Positions 25,354-33,784 of a DNA stretch of 64,000 nucleotides are shown piece after piece. The DNA comes from Mycobacterium sp. 3519A (lineage in GTDB: Bacteria; Actinomycetota; Actinomycetes; Mycobacteriales; Mycobacteriaceae), in the NCBI RefSeq assembly GCF_900240945.1, contig NZ_OESG01000013.1, forward strand, positions 1,652,888 to 1,716,887, read 5' to 3'. The position numbers and the translations under genes were made by a program. The first letter of the stretch is position 1, and every line of letters begins with the position of its first letter. The notes beneath the pieces are model-generated. The model made no database searches. It had not been told where the DNA came from and saw nothing but the letters and a program-made list of their open reading frames with translations.

Positions 25354-26492
25354 CAGGCTGCCCGCTCGGCGCACGCGGCGGCCATATCGGCGAGCGCAGC
25401 CCGCACCGCCACGTCGATCTGCCGGGTGTCGATCCAGTCCAGCGCCCGGTCGATACGCGAATCGATCTGCTGCTCAACCCATTCCAGCGCGCCGGACGAC
25501 GCGATCAGCGACCGCCACCGCCGCACGTCGTTCTCGTCGAGCGCGTCGGCGCTCATCAGTTCGCAGAGTTGGCGGCGGGTGGTTGCGTCGGCGAGATGAT
25601 GGGCGGCGACCACGACGCTGGTGGCCTTCTGTTCGGTGAGGTCTCCGCCTGCCGGCTTGCCGGTGACCGTCGACACGCCGAACACGCCCAACACGTCGTC
25701 GCGCAGCTGAAATGCCTCGCCGACTGCTTCGCCGTAGTGGCCGAGCAGCGTCACGACGGCCGATCCGCAGCCGGACAGCACCGCGCCGATCTCCAGCGGA
25801 CGCCGAACGGTGTAGTTGCCCGATTTGCGGCGCGCGACGTCGAGCACGTGCGCGAGCGTCGGAAAGGCGCTGCTGTGATTGGTGAGGTCGGCGAACTGGC
25901 CGACCGCGAGCTCGGTGCGCATCGCGTCGTAGTGCGGCCACACCCGCGCCAGTGCGTCCTGACCGAGTCCGCTCTCCCGGAGCATCTGCTCCGCCCAGAC
26001 CAGGCACAGATCGCCGAGTAGCACGGCCGCCGATTCGCCGAAACGCGCCGGGGAGCCCGGTAACCCGCGCTGCTGGTGCCACTGTGCGAACGCGACGTGG
26101 GCGGCCGGTCGGCCGCGACGCATGGTGGAACCGTCCATCACGTCGTCCTGCAACAAGGCGAACGCGTGCAACAACTCGAAGCTCGCGGCCGCCTGCAACG
26201 CGGTTTCGTCGTCTGCGGCGCCGCACAGCCAGCCGAGGTAGGCGAACGTCGAGCGCAGGCACTTGCCCCCGCCGACGAACTCAGCCAGCACGTCAACGGC
26301 CACGTCGATACCCGCCTGGCCGAGGTCGGTGGCGCACCGGGTGGCGACGAAATCCGCGACTGAGGCCAACACGTCGGCACGCAGTCGGTTGCGCCAGTCC
26401 GCGGCGGTACTTCCTATATGGGCTTCTTGTCGCGGTGCGGTCGGTGCAAAGTCGAGCACCTCACCCCGCGCGGAACCATCATTGCCGCCCAA
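25353..26492 (-). CDS. crtE: Geranylgeranyl diphosphate synthase
   Basis: A 379-residue trans-prenyltransferase that extends DMAPP with IPP to GGPP. The first aspartate-rich motif is in ALLQDDVMDGSTMRRGRPA and the second in FQLRDDVLGVFGVS; between them are the usual GKCLR and LVWAEQ segments. TTG 26492 is chosen as start because AAGGAGG lies 4 nt upstream; later ATG codons would remove conserved parts. It is the first gene of the carotenoid operon, and about 66 bp upstream of the TTG is a promoter whose -35 is covered by the candidate regulator site. Confidence 0.9.
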   Translation of the reverse strand: MGGNDGSARGEVLDFAPTAPRQEAHIGSTAADWRNRLRADVLASVADFVATRCATDLGQAGIDVAVDVLAEFVGGGKCLRSTFAYLGWLCGAADDETALQAAASFELLHAFALLQDDVMDGSTMRRGRPAAHVAFAQWHQQRGLPGSPARFGESAAVLLGDLCLVWAEQMLRESGLGQDALARVWPHYDAMRTELAVGQFADLTNHSSAFPTLAHVLDVARRKSGNYTVRRPLEIGAVLSGCGSAVVTLLGHYGEAVGEAFQLRDDVLGVFGVSTVTGKPAGGDLTEQKATSVVVAAHHLADATTRRQLCELMSADALDENDVRRWRSLIASSGALEWVEQQIDSRIDRALDWIDTRQIDVAVRAALADMAAACAERAA

Positions 26493-26557
26493 CGAGCCTC
26501 CTTCGACACCCCGCGGTTGATCTACCCGCCTTGCGGCGAACCAATCGGGCTGTGGGT

Positions 26558-26601
26558 GCTATACCCACTTTTCACCGCATCGATGCATCGGTTGTGCATC
26601 G
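26558..26601 (-). promoter_or_regulatory. crtE operon promoter with LitR/CarH-type operator
   Basis: CGATGCA (26581-26587) and TGCATCG (26595-26601) form a perfect inverted repeat with 7-bp spacer; read another way, TGCATCG occurs twice with a 4-bp spacer (26584-26601), as before the MerR gene. On the minus strand TATAGC (26563-26558) is a plausible -10, and a 17-bp spacer puts the -35 hexamer at 26586-26581, inside the operator. A bound repressor would block the promoter. Confidence 0.65.
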
Positions 26602-26625
26602 AAAAAGTGAGGTGTCGGGTGGCTG

Positions 26626-27225
26626 TTAGCGCGCGAGGCGCTGGGCGACCGTGACGACGCGTTTCGCCAGGTGATCGAGCGCGTCGGTGGTGGCCTCGTC
26701 GAATGCGCTGATGTTGTCGTGGCCCGCGGTGAGGCTGACGCCATAGGGGTTGCCGTCGACGAACTTCACCGCATCGGTGTAGCCGGGCGGCACGATGATG
26801 CCGCCGAAGTGCATCAGCGTGATGTAGAGCGTGAGCAGCGTGGTCTCCTGCCCGCCGTGCGCGGTGTTGGTCGACGTGAACGCGGCGTACACCTTGTCCG
26901 CGAGCTCGCCCTGCGACCACAGGCCGCCGAGCGAGTCGAGGAAGTCGCGCAATTGCGATGCCACCGAACCGAACCGCGTCGGCGATCCGAAGATCACCGC
27001 GTCGGCCCAGACGACGTCGTCGCCAGTTGCGTGCGGGAGGTCCTTGGTGGCCTCGTAGTTCGCCGTCCACGCGGGATTGTCGGCAAATGACGCGGGATCA
27101 CGCGTTTCGGCGACCGGTCGGATGCGCACCTCGGCGCCTGCGGCCTCGGCGGCCGCCGCGACGCGTTGCGCCATCGTGGTGCCATGCCCAGTGGCGGAGT
27201 AGTAGATCACGGCGAGTTTTGTCAC
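26626..27225 (-). CDS. wrbA: NAD(P)H:quinone oxidoreductase, WrbA type
   Basis: A 199-residue flavodoxin-fold protein. The FMN phosphate loop is YYSATGHGTTMAQRVAAAAE near residue 8; the WrbA-specific segments GSPTRFGSVASQLRDFLDS and the insert AHGGQETTLLTLYITLMHFG are present. Such enzymes reduce quinones by two electrons and limit semiquinone formation. GTG 27225 overlaps the stop of the phosphoribosyltransferase (GTGA). It ends 25 bp before the crtE operator and is read in the same direction, so some read-through into the crt operon is possible. Confidence 0.92.
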   Translation of the reverse strand: MTKLAVIYYSATGHGTTMAQRVAAAAEAAGAEVRIRPVAETRDPASFADNPAWTANYEATKDLPHATGDDVVWADAVIFGSPTRFGSVASQLRDFLDSLGGLWSQGELADKVYAAFTSTNTAHGGQETTLLTLYITLMHFGGIIVPPGYTDAVKFVDGNPYGVSLTAGHDNISAFDEATTDALDHLAKRVVTVAQRLAR

Positions 27226-27698
27226 GACACCACCCTAGGCAGGTTCGGGGCGGACCAGGGGAAGTCGATCCACCGATCGGTGCGACGCCAGACGTATTCA
27301 CAGTCAACTGTCGAATGCGGCTTCTGGTACACCACAGCGCACCGGGCTTCGGCGACGTGTGCGGCGCAGAAGTCGCGCACCAACCGCAACGTCTCGCCGG
27401 TGTCGGCGACATCGTCGGCGACCAGCACCCGCGCCCCGCCGATGTCGACGGAACTGGGTACGGGCGGCAACATCACGGGCATCGGCAGTCGCTCGTTCTC
27501 GCCGGTGTAGAACTCGACGTTGGTGAGGTGGACGTTCTTGACTTCCAGCGCGTAGCCCAACGCGCCCGCCACGAACAGGCCGCCGCGCGCGATCGCGAGA
27601 ATCAGATCGGGGTCGAATCCGTCAGCGGCGACGTCGGCTGCCAATTGTCTTGTCGCCGTGCCGAATTGCTGCCACGACAGCACCTCCCGAGGCGTCAC
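27222..27698 (-). CDS. Phosphoribosyltransferase-family protein
   Basis: A 158-residue type I PRTase-like protein. The PRPP loop is recognisable as RVLVADDVADTGETLRLV near residue 90, and LILAIARGGLFVAGALGYAL supplies the N-terminal loop. The family includes xanthine/hypoxanthine PRTases; the substrate here cannot be assigned. GTG 27698 overlaps the upstream stop (GTGA); a longer frame to 27842 is inside the flavoprotein gene. The C-terminal WIDFPWS is typical of xanthine-PRTase-like members. Confidence 0.82.
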   Translation of the reverse strand: MTPREVLSWQQFGTATRQLAADVAADGFDPDLILAIARGGLFVAGALGYALEVKNVHLTNVEFYTGENERLPMPVMLPPVPSSVDIGGARVLVADDVADTGETLRLVRDFCAAHVAEARCAVVYQKPHSTVDCEYVWRRTDRWIDFPWSAPNLPRVVS

Positions 27699-29125
27699 GG
27701 TGACAGCCTTGGCAGCGTTTTGATACCGAACTCGCGGCGCAGCACGGTGCGCGCCGCGTAGTAACCGGCCATCCCGTGCACTCCGCCGCCGGGCGGTGTG
27801 GCCGATGAGCACAAATACACCTTGGGGATCGGTGTGCTCCACGGGTTGAGCCGCGGTGTCGGACCGGCCAGCGCGTGGAACAACGTGTTGCCGCCGACGC
27901 CGATATCACCGCCGACGAGGTTGGCGTTGTGGTCGGCCAGTCGCGCTGCGGGTACCGACCGGACCGCCACCACGACGTCCCGGAAACCGGGCGCGAACCG
28001 CTCGAAAATTCTTGTGACGGTTTCACTCTGGTCGATCGTGGAACCCGAAGGCACGTGCGCGTACGTCCATAGTGGGCGTCTGCCTTCGGCGTCGATGCGG
28101 CCGGGGTCGGCGAGGTGCGGCAACGCCGCAAGCACCATCGGCCATTCCGGCTGGCGGCCCGCGGCGACTTCCCGTTCGGCGTGCGCCATCTGCTCGCGAG
28201 TACCGCCCATATGCAGCGTCGGCGCCTCGGCCAGTCTTGGGTCGGACCACGGGATTTCGCCGGACAGCACGAAATCGACCTTCGCGACTCCCGGCCCGAA
28301 CCGGTAGCGTCGCAGCGCCTTTGCGTAGCGGGCGGGTAGCCGGTCTGCGTAGATCGACAGCAGCGCAGTGGGTGCGGTGTCGAAAAGTACGACGCCCGAG
28401 GGGGGTTCGGTGATCTCCCGGCCAGACGTCAGTGTGCCGCCGTGGGCCTTCAGGTCCGCAATCAGTGCGTCGGGAATCGCCTGGCTGCCGCCGACGGGTA
28501 TCGGCCAGCCGACCGTGTGCGCCAGCGTGGCCAGCATCAGCCCGGCGCCTGCCGACACCAGCGACGGCATCCGCGAAACGGTATGTGCCGCAACGCCGGT
28601 GAACAGCGCCTGAGCGTCGGCACCGGCCAGTGCCCGCCAGGCGGGCGTGCCCTGCTCGAGTAGCCGCCGGGCCACCTGGACAGCGGCGATCGGATCGGTC
28701 GGGATCGACCGTTTGTCGCCGAGCAGCAGCGCGAGAACGGCGTCGTCACGCTCGACGAGCGGGCCGAGCAGTCGCCGCCACGATGCGCCGTTGGACAATT
28801 CCGCGCAGGTGCGGTCCAGGTCGTGATAGCCCACAGCCGAGGGCTGGCCGACAAGCGGGTTCGCATACGCCACTGGTGGCACCTGGAGGGTCACCCCGCG
28901 GCCGGGCAGGTCGAACTCGGCGAGAAACGGTGAGGCCAGCGCCAGCGGATGCACCGCAGAACAGATGTCGTGCGCGACGCCGGCGAACTCCCGGTCGGGT
29001 AGCGTGCGCGCCCCGCCTCCGAGCGTGGGTTGGGCCTCGAACACCTGCACCGACAGCCCCGCCCTGGCGCAGATGACGGCGGCCGCCAGGCCGTTGGGTC
29101 CACTGCCGACGACGGTGACGTCCAC
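27695..29125 (-). CDS. CrtI-like FAD-dependent oxidoreductase
   Basis: A 476-residue NAD(P)/FAD-dependent protein of the phytoene desaturase-like group, with VVGSGPNGLAAAVICARAGL at the N-terminus and the C-terminal YLCSSATPPGGGVHGMAGYY. It lies beside serA in the order I recall from M. tuberculosis, where the gene is annotated only as a dehydrogenase, so I treat it as backbone and not as part of the pigment cluster. GTG 29125 is chosen because TTAGAT (29137-29132) is 6 nt upstream and would give a leaderless start; GTG 29143 would add six residues. It heads a three-gene operon with the PRTase and WrbA, and is divergent from serA by about 30 bp. Confidence 0.82.
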   Translation of the reverse strand: MDVTVVGSGPNGLAAAVICARAGLSVQVFEAQPTLGGGARTLPDREFAGVAHDICSAVHPLALASPFLAEFDLPGRGVTLQVPPVAYANPLVGQPSAVGYHDLDRTCAELSNGASWRRLLGPLVERDDAVLALLLGDKRSIPTDPIAAVQVARRLLEQGTPAWRALAGADAQALFTGVAAHTVSRMPSLVSAGAGLMLATLAHTVGWPIPVGGSQAIPDALIADLKAHGGTLTSGREITEPPSGVVLFDTAPTALLSIYADRLPARYAKALRRYRFGPGVAKVDFVLSGEIPWSDPRLAEAPTLHMGGTREQMAHAEREVAAGRQPEWPMVLAALPHLADPGRIDAEGRRPLWTYAHVPSGSTIDQSETVTRIFERFAPGFRDVVVAVRSVPAARLADHNANLVGGDIGVGGNTLFHALAGPTPRLNPWSTPIPKVYLCSSATPPGGGVHGMAGYYAARTVLRREFGIKTLPRLSP

Positions 29126-29157
29126 CCTCGTATCTAAGCCCACTACGCTGTGTGAAC

Positions 29158-30741
29158 GTGAGTCTTCCCGTTGTGCTGATTGCCGACAAACTGGCTGAAT
29201 CGACGGTCGCCGCGCTCGGTGACCAGGTAGAGGTCCGCTGGGTCGACGGACCGGACCGACCCAAGCTGCTGGCGGCGGTGCCGGACGCCGACGCGCTGCT
29301 GGTCCGCTCGGCGACCACCGTCGACGCCGAGGTGCTGGCCGCCGCCCCCAAGCTGAAGATCGTCGCCCGCGCGGGCGTCGGACTGGACAACGTCGACGTC
29401 GACGCGGCCACCGCCCGCGGTGTGCTGGTGGTCAACGCGCCGACGTCCAACATCCACAGCGCCGCCGAGCACGCTCTGGCGCTGATGCTGGCCGCCGCGC
29501 GGGAGATCCCCGCTGCCGACGCGTCGCTGCGCGAGCGCACCTGGAAGCGGTCGAAGTTCTCCGGCACCGAGATCTACGGCAAGACGGTCGGCGTCGTGGG
29601 ACTGGGCCGCATCGGCCAACTGGTGGCGCAGCGCCTCGCGGCGTTCGGCACCCACGTCGTCGCGTACGACCCGTATGTCTCGGCGGCGCGCGCCGCGCAG
29701 TTGGGCATCGAACTGCTGACGCTCGACGAGTTGCTGGCGCGGGCCGACTTCATCTCGGTGCACCTGCCGAAGACCCCGGAGACCGCCGGGCTGATCGGCA
29801 AGGAGGCGCTGGCCAAGACCAAGCCAGGGGTGATCATCGTCAACGCCGCGCGCGGGGGATTGGTCGACGAGGAGGCGCTGGCCGACGCCGTCCGGTCCGG
29901 ACAGGTCCGGGCTGCGGGCATCGACGTGTTCGCGACCGAGCCGACCACCGACAGCCCGTTGTTCGAACTGCGCCAAGTCGTCGTCACGCCGCACCTGGGC
30001 GCATCGACCGCCGAGGCGCAGGACCGGGCGGGCACCGACGTCGCCGAGAGCGTGCGGCTGGCACTTGCCGGTGAGTTCGTTCCCGACGCGGTCAACGTCG
30101 GCGGCGGCGTTGTCGGTGAAGAGGTCGCGCCGTGGCTCGATCTGGTCCGCAAACTCGGCGTGCTCGTCGGTGTGCTGTCCAGTGAGCTGCCCGTGTCGCT
30201 CTCAGTTCAGGTGCGCGGCGAGTTGGCCTCGGAAGAGGTTGAGGTGCTGCGACTTTCGGCGCTGCGGGGACTGTTCTCGGCCGTCATCGAGGACCCGGTG
30301 ACGTTCGTCAACGCGCCCGCGTTGGCCGCCGAACGCGGTGTGCAGGCCGAGATCAGCACGGCCACCGAGAGTCCCAACCACCGCAGCGTCGTCGATGTGC
30401 GGGCGGTGTACGCCGACGGCTCGACGGCCAACGTCGCGGGCACGCTGTCGGGGCCGCAGCAGGTCGAGAAGATCGTCCAGATCAACGGCCGCAACTTCGA
30501 TCTGCGCGCTGAGGGCGTTTACCTGATCGTGAACTACGTCGATCAGCCCGGCACGCTCGGCAAGATCGGCACCCTGCTCGGCGGCGCCGACATCAACATT
30601 CACGCGGCTCAGCTCAGCGAGGACGCCGAAGGGCCCGGCGCAACCATCCTGCTGCGTGTCGACCGTGACGTACCCGCCGACGTTCGCGCCGCGATCAAAG
30701 ATGCCGTCGGCGCCAAACTCCTGGAAGTGGTGGACCTGTAA
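29158..30741 (+). CDS. serA: D-3-phosphoglycerate dehydrogenase
   Basis: A 527-residue enzyme that oxidises 3-phosphoglycerate with NAD+ in the first step of serine synthesis. The NAD-binding motif [20 protein letters not shown] and the catalytic region [16 protein letters not shown] with [13 protein letters not shown] are present. The long form with an intervening (ASB) domain and a C-terminal ACT domain ([20 protein letters not shown]) is typical of mycobacteria and gives serine feedback control. GTG 29158 fits a -10 TACGCT (29144-29149) with transcription starting at the codon; GTG 29152 would add two residues. leuB begins at its last stop base (TAATG). Confidence 0.96.
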   Translation: MSLPVVLIADKLAESTVAALGDQVEVRWVDGPDRPKLLAAVPDADALLVRSATTVDAEVLAAAPKLKIVARAGVGLDNVDVDAATARGVLVVNAPTSNIHSAAEHALALMLAAAREIPAADASLRERTWKRSKFSGTEIYGKTVGVVGLGRIGQLVAQRLAAFGTHVVAYDPYVSAARAAQLGIELLTLDELLARADFISVHLPKTPETAGLIGKEALAKTKPGVIIVNAARGGLVDEEALADAVRSGQVRAAGIDVFATEPTTDSPLFELRQVVVTPHLGASTAEAQDRAGTDVAESVRLALAGEFVPDAVNVGGGVVGEEVAPWLDLVRKLGVLVGVLSSELPVSLSVQVRGELASEEVEVLRLSALRGLFSAVIEDPVTFVNAPALAAERGVQAEISTATESPNHRSVVDVRAVYADGSTANVAGTLSGPQQVEKIVQINGRNFDLRAEGVYLIVNYVDQPGTLGKIGTLLGGADINIHAAQLSEDAEGPGATILLRVDRDVPADVRAAIKDAVGAKLLEVVDL

Positions 30742-31751
30742 TGAAACTGGCGATCATTGCCGGCGACGGCATCGGCCCCGAGGTCATCGGCGAGGCGCTC
30801 AAGGTGCTCGACGCGGTGGTGCCCGGCGTCGAGAAGACGAACTACGACCTCGGCGCGCGGCGCTATCACGCCACCGGCGAGGTGCTGCCCGATTCGGTGA
30901 TCGGCGAACTCCGCGGGCACGACGCGATCCTGCTCGGCGCCATCGGCGACCCGTCGGTGCCCAGCGGTGTGCTGGAACGTGGCCTGCTGCTGCGCATCCG
31001 GTTCGAACTCGACCACCATGTCAACCTGCGTCCGTCGCGGTTGTACCCGGGCGTCGAGAGCCCGCTGGCCGGCAACCCCGACATCGACTTCGTCGTCGTA
31101 AGGGAGGGCACCGAGGGTCCGTACACCGGCAACGGCGGCGCGATCCGGGTCGGCACGCCACACGAGATCGCCACCGAGGTCAGCGTCAACACCGCGTTCG
31201 GCGTCCAGCGCGTGGTGCACGACGCGTTCCGCCGCGCGCAGCAGCGCCGCAAGCATCTGACCCTGGTGCACAAGAACAACGTGCTGACCTACGCGGGCGC
31301 GTTGTGGTGGCGGACCGTGCAGGAGATCGCCGCCGAATACCCCGACGTGGAAATCGCCTACCAACACGTGGATGCCGCCACCATCCATCTGGTGACCGAT
31401 CCCGGCCGGTTCGACGTCATCGTCAGCGACAACCTGTTCGGCGACATCATCACCGACCTGGCGGCCGCCGTGTGTGGCGGCATCGGGCTCGCCGCGAGCG
31501 GCAACATCGATGCCACCCGGACCAATCCGTCGATGTTCGAACCGGTGCACGGCAGCGCGCCGGACATCGCGGGTCAGGGCATCGCCGATCCGACCGCGGC
31601 GATCATGTCGGTGGCGCTGTTGCTGTCCCACGTCGGTGAACACGACGCCGCGGCCAGGGTGGACAAGGCCGTCGAGCAGCATCTCGCCACCCGGGGCGAC
31701 GAAAAGCTGACCACCGCACAGATCGGCGAGCGGATCGCGGCCAGCCTCTAG
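30741..31751 (+). CDS. leuB: 3-isopropylmalate dehydrogenase
   Basis: A 336-residue NAD+-dependent decarboxylating dehydrogenase of leucine synthesis. [20 protein letters not shown] opens the protein; [16 protein letters not shown] and the metal-binding [20 protein letters not shown] are diagnostic, as is [20 protein letters not shown]. The ATG overlaps the serA stop by one base, so the two are co-translated; the same pairing is known in other mycobacteria. The leuC-leuD genes for the preceding pathway steps are further along at 38440. Confidence 0.96.
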   Translation: MKLAIIAGDGIGPEVIGEALKVLDAVVPGVEKTNYDLGARRYHATGEVLPDSVIGELRGHDAILLGAIGDPSVPSGVLERGLLLRIRFELDHHVNLRPSRLYPGVESPLAGNPDIDFVVVREGTEGPYTGNGGAIRVGTPHEIATEVSVNTAFGVQRVVHDAFRRAQQRRKHLTLVHKNNVLTYAGALWWRTVQEIAAEYPDVEIAYQHVDAATIHLVTDPGRFDVIVSDNLFGDIITDLAAAVCGGIGLAASGNIDATRTNPSMFEPVHGSAPDIAGQGIADPTAAIMSVALLLSHVGEHDAAARVDKAVEQHLATRGDEKLTTAQIGERIAASL

Positions 31752-31753
31752 AC

Positions 31754-32368
31754 GTGGCGACGCTGTCTCGGCAGTGCTGGTTGTTCGCGATCGGGTCGAC
31801 GTTGTTCGCGATCGCGACGATGCCGGGGGTGTCCGCGGTCGCAGGTGCCGGGTTGGCCAACCTGTTGTGTTTCATCGGCTCCTGGTTCTTCACCACCGCG
31901 GGCTGGATGCAGTTGGTGTTGGCCGGTCCTGTGCTGCGGATCGGCTGGCTCTCTGCGGCTACGCAATTCGCGGGCACGATCTTGTTCAACGTCAGCACCG
32001 GCGCCGCGCTGTGGGCTCACGCGGTCAAGCCGGAGCGACGCCTGGTGTGGGCGCCCGATTTCGTCGGCTCGTTGGCGTTCCTGGTGAGCGGCGCGCTCGG
32101 CGTCGTCGCGGTGACCGCCGTCGTCGGGCTCTTCGAGTTGAAAAACCGTGACTGGCAGGCCGAGTGGATCAACATGATCGGCTGCGTCGCGTTCGGCGTG
32201 TCCGCGCTGGGTGCGTTCGTCACGACGTCGGGCATCACCGAGGACGCGCTGCTCGCCAACACCGGCACGTTCGTCGGTGCCTTGTGTTTCCTGGTGGCGG
32301 CCGTGCTGATTCTTCCGCGGCGGTCTAGAAGTGCCAGTGCCGGTGATGTGTGCCCCAGTGATGCTTGA
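31754..32368 (+). CDS. Conserved integral membrane protein
   Basis: A 204-residue protein with about five hydrophobic segments: WLFAIGSTLFAIATM, AGLANLLCFIGSWFFTTAGW, AATQFAGTILFNVSTGAALW, FLVSGALGVVAVTAVVGLF, and TGTFVGALCFLVAAVLIL. I do not recognise a named family; proteins of this size and pattern (YrhK-like or similar) are annotated only as membrane proteins. GTG 31754 begins 2 nt after the leuB stop, so it is probably cotranscribed with serA-leuB. Its last 44 bp overlap the end of the convergent secreted-protein gene. Confidence 0.75.
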   Translation: MATLSRQCWLFAIGSTLFAIATMPGVSAVAGAGLANLLCFIGSWFFTTAGWMQLVLAGPVLRIGWLSAATQFAGTILFNVSTGAALWAHAVKPERRLVWAPDFVGSLAFLVSGALGVVAVTAVVGLFELKNRDWQAEWINMIGCVAFGVSALGAFVTTSGITEDALLANTGTFVGALCFLVAAVLILPRRSRSASAGDVCPSDA

Positions 32369-32693
32369 CGCCACCACCGGATGCGGTGTCATCGGAGCCC
32401 GACACGAACGCCTTCGACGTGGGTGTCGACCCTTCGGTGGTCGACGCGGTACCGGTCCGCGACGAGGAGGTTGCCGACTTGTGTGACACCGACCTGGACG
32501 TGCTCGCCGCCGAAGAACGCTTGCTGTAGCCACCGTTCGGCGTCGCCTTCGCCGAGTTGCGGACGATGTGTTGCGTCGAGGCGTGGGTGTTTGCGGACGC
32601 CGACGGCGCGGCGGCAGCGGGGCCTGCCAGTGCGATGCTGAGTCCCGCGGTGGCCACCCCGATGGCGAAAAATGCTGGAACAGGCCTGCCCAT
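32325..32693 (-). CDS. Small secreted Ser/Thr-rich protein with His-rich tail
   Basis: A 122-residue protein. The N-terminus PVPAFFAIGVATAGLSIALA followed by GPAAAAPSA is a Sec signal peptide with a likely AxA cleavage near residue 29. The mature part is a low-complexity stretch of Ser, Thr and Ala, ending in VKHHWGTHHRHWHF, which has six His in 14 residues and could bind metal ions. I recognise no family. ATG 32693 is preceded by AAGGAGACGATC. Convergent with the membrane protein gene. Confidence 0.65.
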   Translation of the reverse strand: MGRPVPAFFAIGVATAGLSIALAGPAAAAPSASANTHASTQHIVRNSAKATPNGGYSKRSSAASTSRSVSHKSATSSSRTGTASTTEGSTPTSKAFVSGSDDTASGGGVKHHWGTHHRHWHF

Positions 32694-32829
32694 ACCGATC
32701 GTCTCCTTACATATGCGTCAAATAGCCTTGCGGCACAACGAATCCAACCAGCAGCCTAGAACGCTGATTTGAATTCCCTTATGCCCGAAGCGACGAAATA
32801 CGTATTGGCAGTCAACTCGCAGGAGACGT

Positions 32830-33261
32830 TCAGCGAGCCTTCACGCGGCGTTGAATCTCTTTGATTGCAGGCCAATTGACGGTCGGCCGGGTGAGTCCGC
32901 GCTTGTCGAGATACTTCTGGGCGGACGCGCTGTTGCTTCTGAGGAATTGGACGAACGTCAATTTCGCTGGGGCATCGAATTTCGTACTCTGGAAAACCCA
33001 GTCGTCGTTCCGGCGCTCGAGGCGGCCTTTGACCTGGACCATTTTCAGGTTCCACATCTTGTCGTCGTGGCTGTGGCACAACAGGTTGGCGGGTCCCTCG
33101 ACGACGCGTAGCTCCGGCGGAAAGTGCACCGGCAGCGCGCCGGTCGCGGTGTCGTAGCCGGACGTTGCGGCGCGGACGCTGACCGCGTACCCGTCCTCGT
33201 CGACACCCGTCACCACGGTCTCGGCGAATTTGGCCAACCATTTCGCGGCCTCAGCCCACAT
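32830..33261 (-). CDS. Split-barrel (PNPOx-like) protein
   Basis: A 143-residue protein that looks like a degenerate member of the flavin/F420-binding split-barrel superfamily, with LPVHFPPELRVVEGPANLLC and a strand pair MVQVKGRLERRNDDWVF. It is soluble. ATG 33261 lies 11 bp inside the end of the upstream gene, which encodes another split-barrel protein, so the two are translationally linked. No ligand residues can be fixed. It may be a partner of its neighbour. Confidence 0.62.
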   Translation of the reverse strand: MWAEAAKWLAKFAETVVTGVDEDGYAVSVRAATSGYDTATGALPVHFPPELRVVEGPANLLCHSHDDKMWNLKMVQVKGRLERRNDDWVFQSTKFDAPAKLTFVQFLRSNSASAQKYLDKRGLTRPTVNWPAIKEIQRRVKAR

Positions 33262-33757
33262 GGCGCACCCCACTGAGGTCGAGGTCCTGCGGAGCGCTCG
33301 CGAAATCACGGGTGGGCCAGAACCATCCCCGACGTGGCGTCACGTAGATCAGGATGCGCATGTAATACGACCACCACATCCGCTTGCCCAGCCACGTGCT
33401 CCACAGCGCCCCCGAGGGCTGCCGGGCGACCAAGGTTTCGGCGAGGCGCACGAAGTCCTCGTGCTCTGAGATATCGGTGACGATGCGGTCTTCGGCGGTG
33501 GCGTCACCTTGGATCAGCACCGCCGCGGGCGCGGTGACACCACTTCCGGTCGGCTCGGAAAACAACATGCTGACCTTCGGGTTGCGCCGGATGTTGAACG
33601 CCTTCTGTGGCAGTCCGATGCTGGTCGTCAGCAGAAAGCGGCCGTCGTCGAGCAATATCGGAGTCACCGGCCAGGTGACCGGCGAACCGTCACGCGAGAA
33701 CGTGGTGAATTCGCACGTGAAGTACTTGTTGATGACGTCCATCGGTGACGTGGCCAC
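33251..33757 (-). CDS. Pyridoxamine 5'-phosphate oxidase-family protein
   Basis: A 168-residue split-barrel protein with LTTSIGLPQKAFNIRRNPKV and VSMLFSEPTGSG, the pattern of the PNPOx-like family, whose members use FMN or, in mycobacteria, often F420. It lacks features that would identify true PdxH. The F420 pathway gene fbiD is elsewhere in this window, so an F420-dependent role is possible. The start is 33757 (GTG, reverse of CAC). The downstream split-barrel gene begins within its last codons. Confidence 0.75.
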   Translation of the reverse strand: MATSPMDVINKYFTCEFTTFSRDGSPVTWPVTPILLDDGRFLLTTSIGLPQKAFNIRRNPKVSMLFSEPTGSGVTAPAAVLIQGDATAEDRIVTDISEHEDFVRLAETLVARQPSGALWSTWLGKRMWWSYYMRILIYVTPRRGWFWPTRDFASAPQDLDLSGVRHVG

Positions 33758-33784
33758 GTGCGGAGCGTAACCCCGTGAAGTTGC

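Noticed and set aside
27695..29125. Second phytoene desaturase as part of the pigment pathway
   Set aside because: The gene is in the conserved position beside serA and is found, as I recall, in non-pigmented mycobacteria; general flavoprotein is safer.
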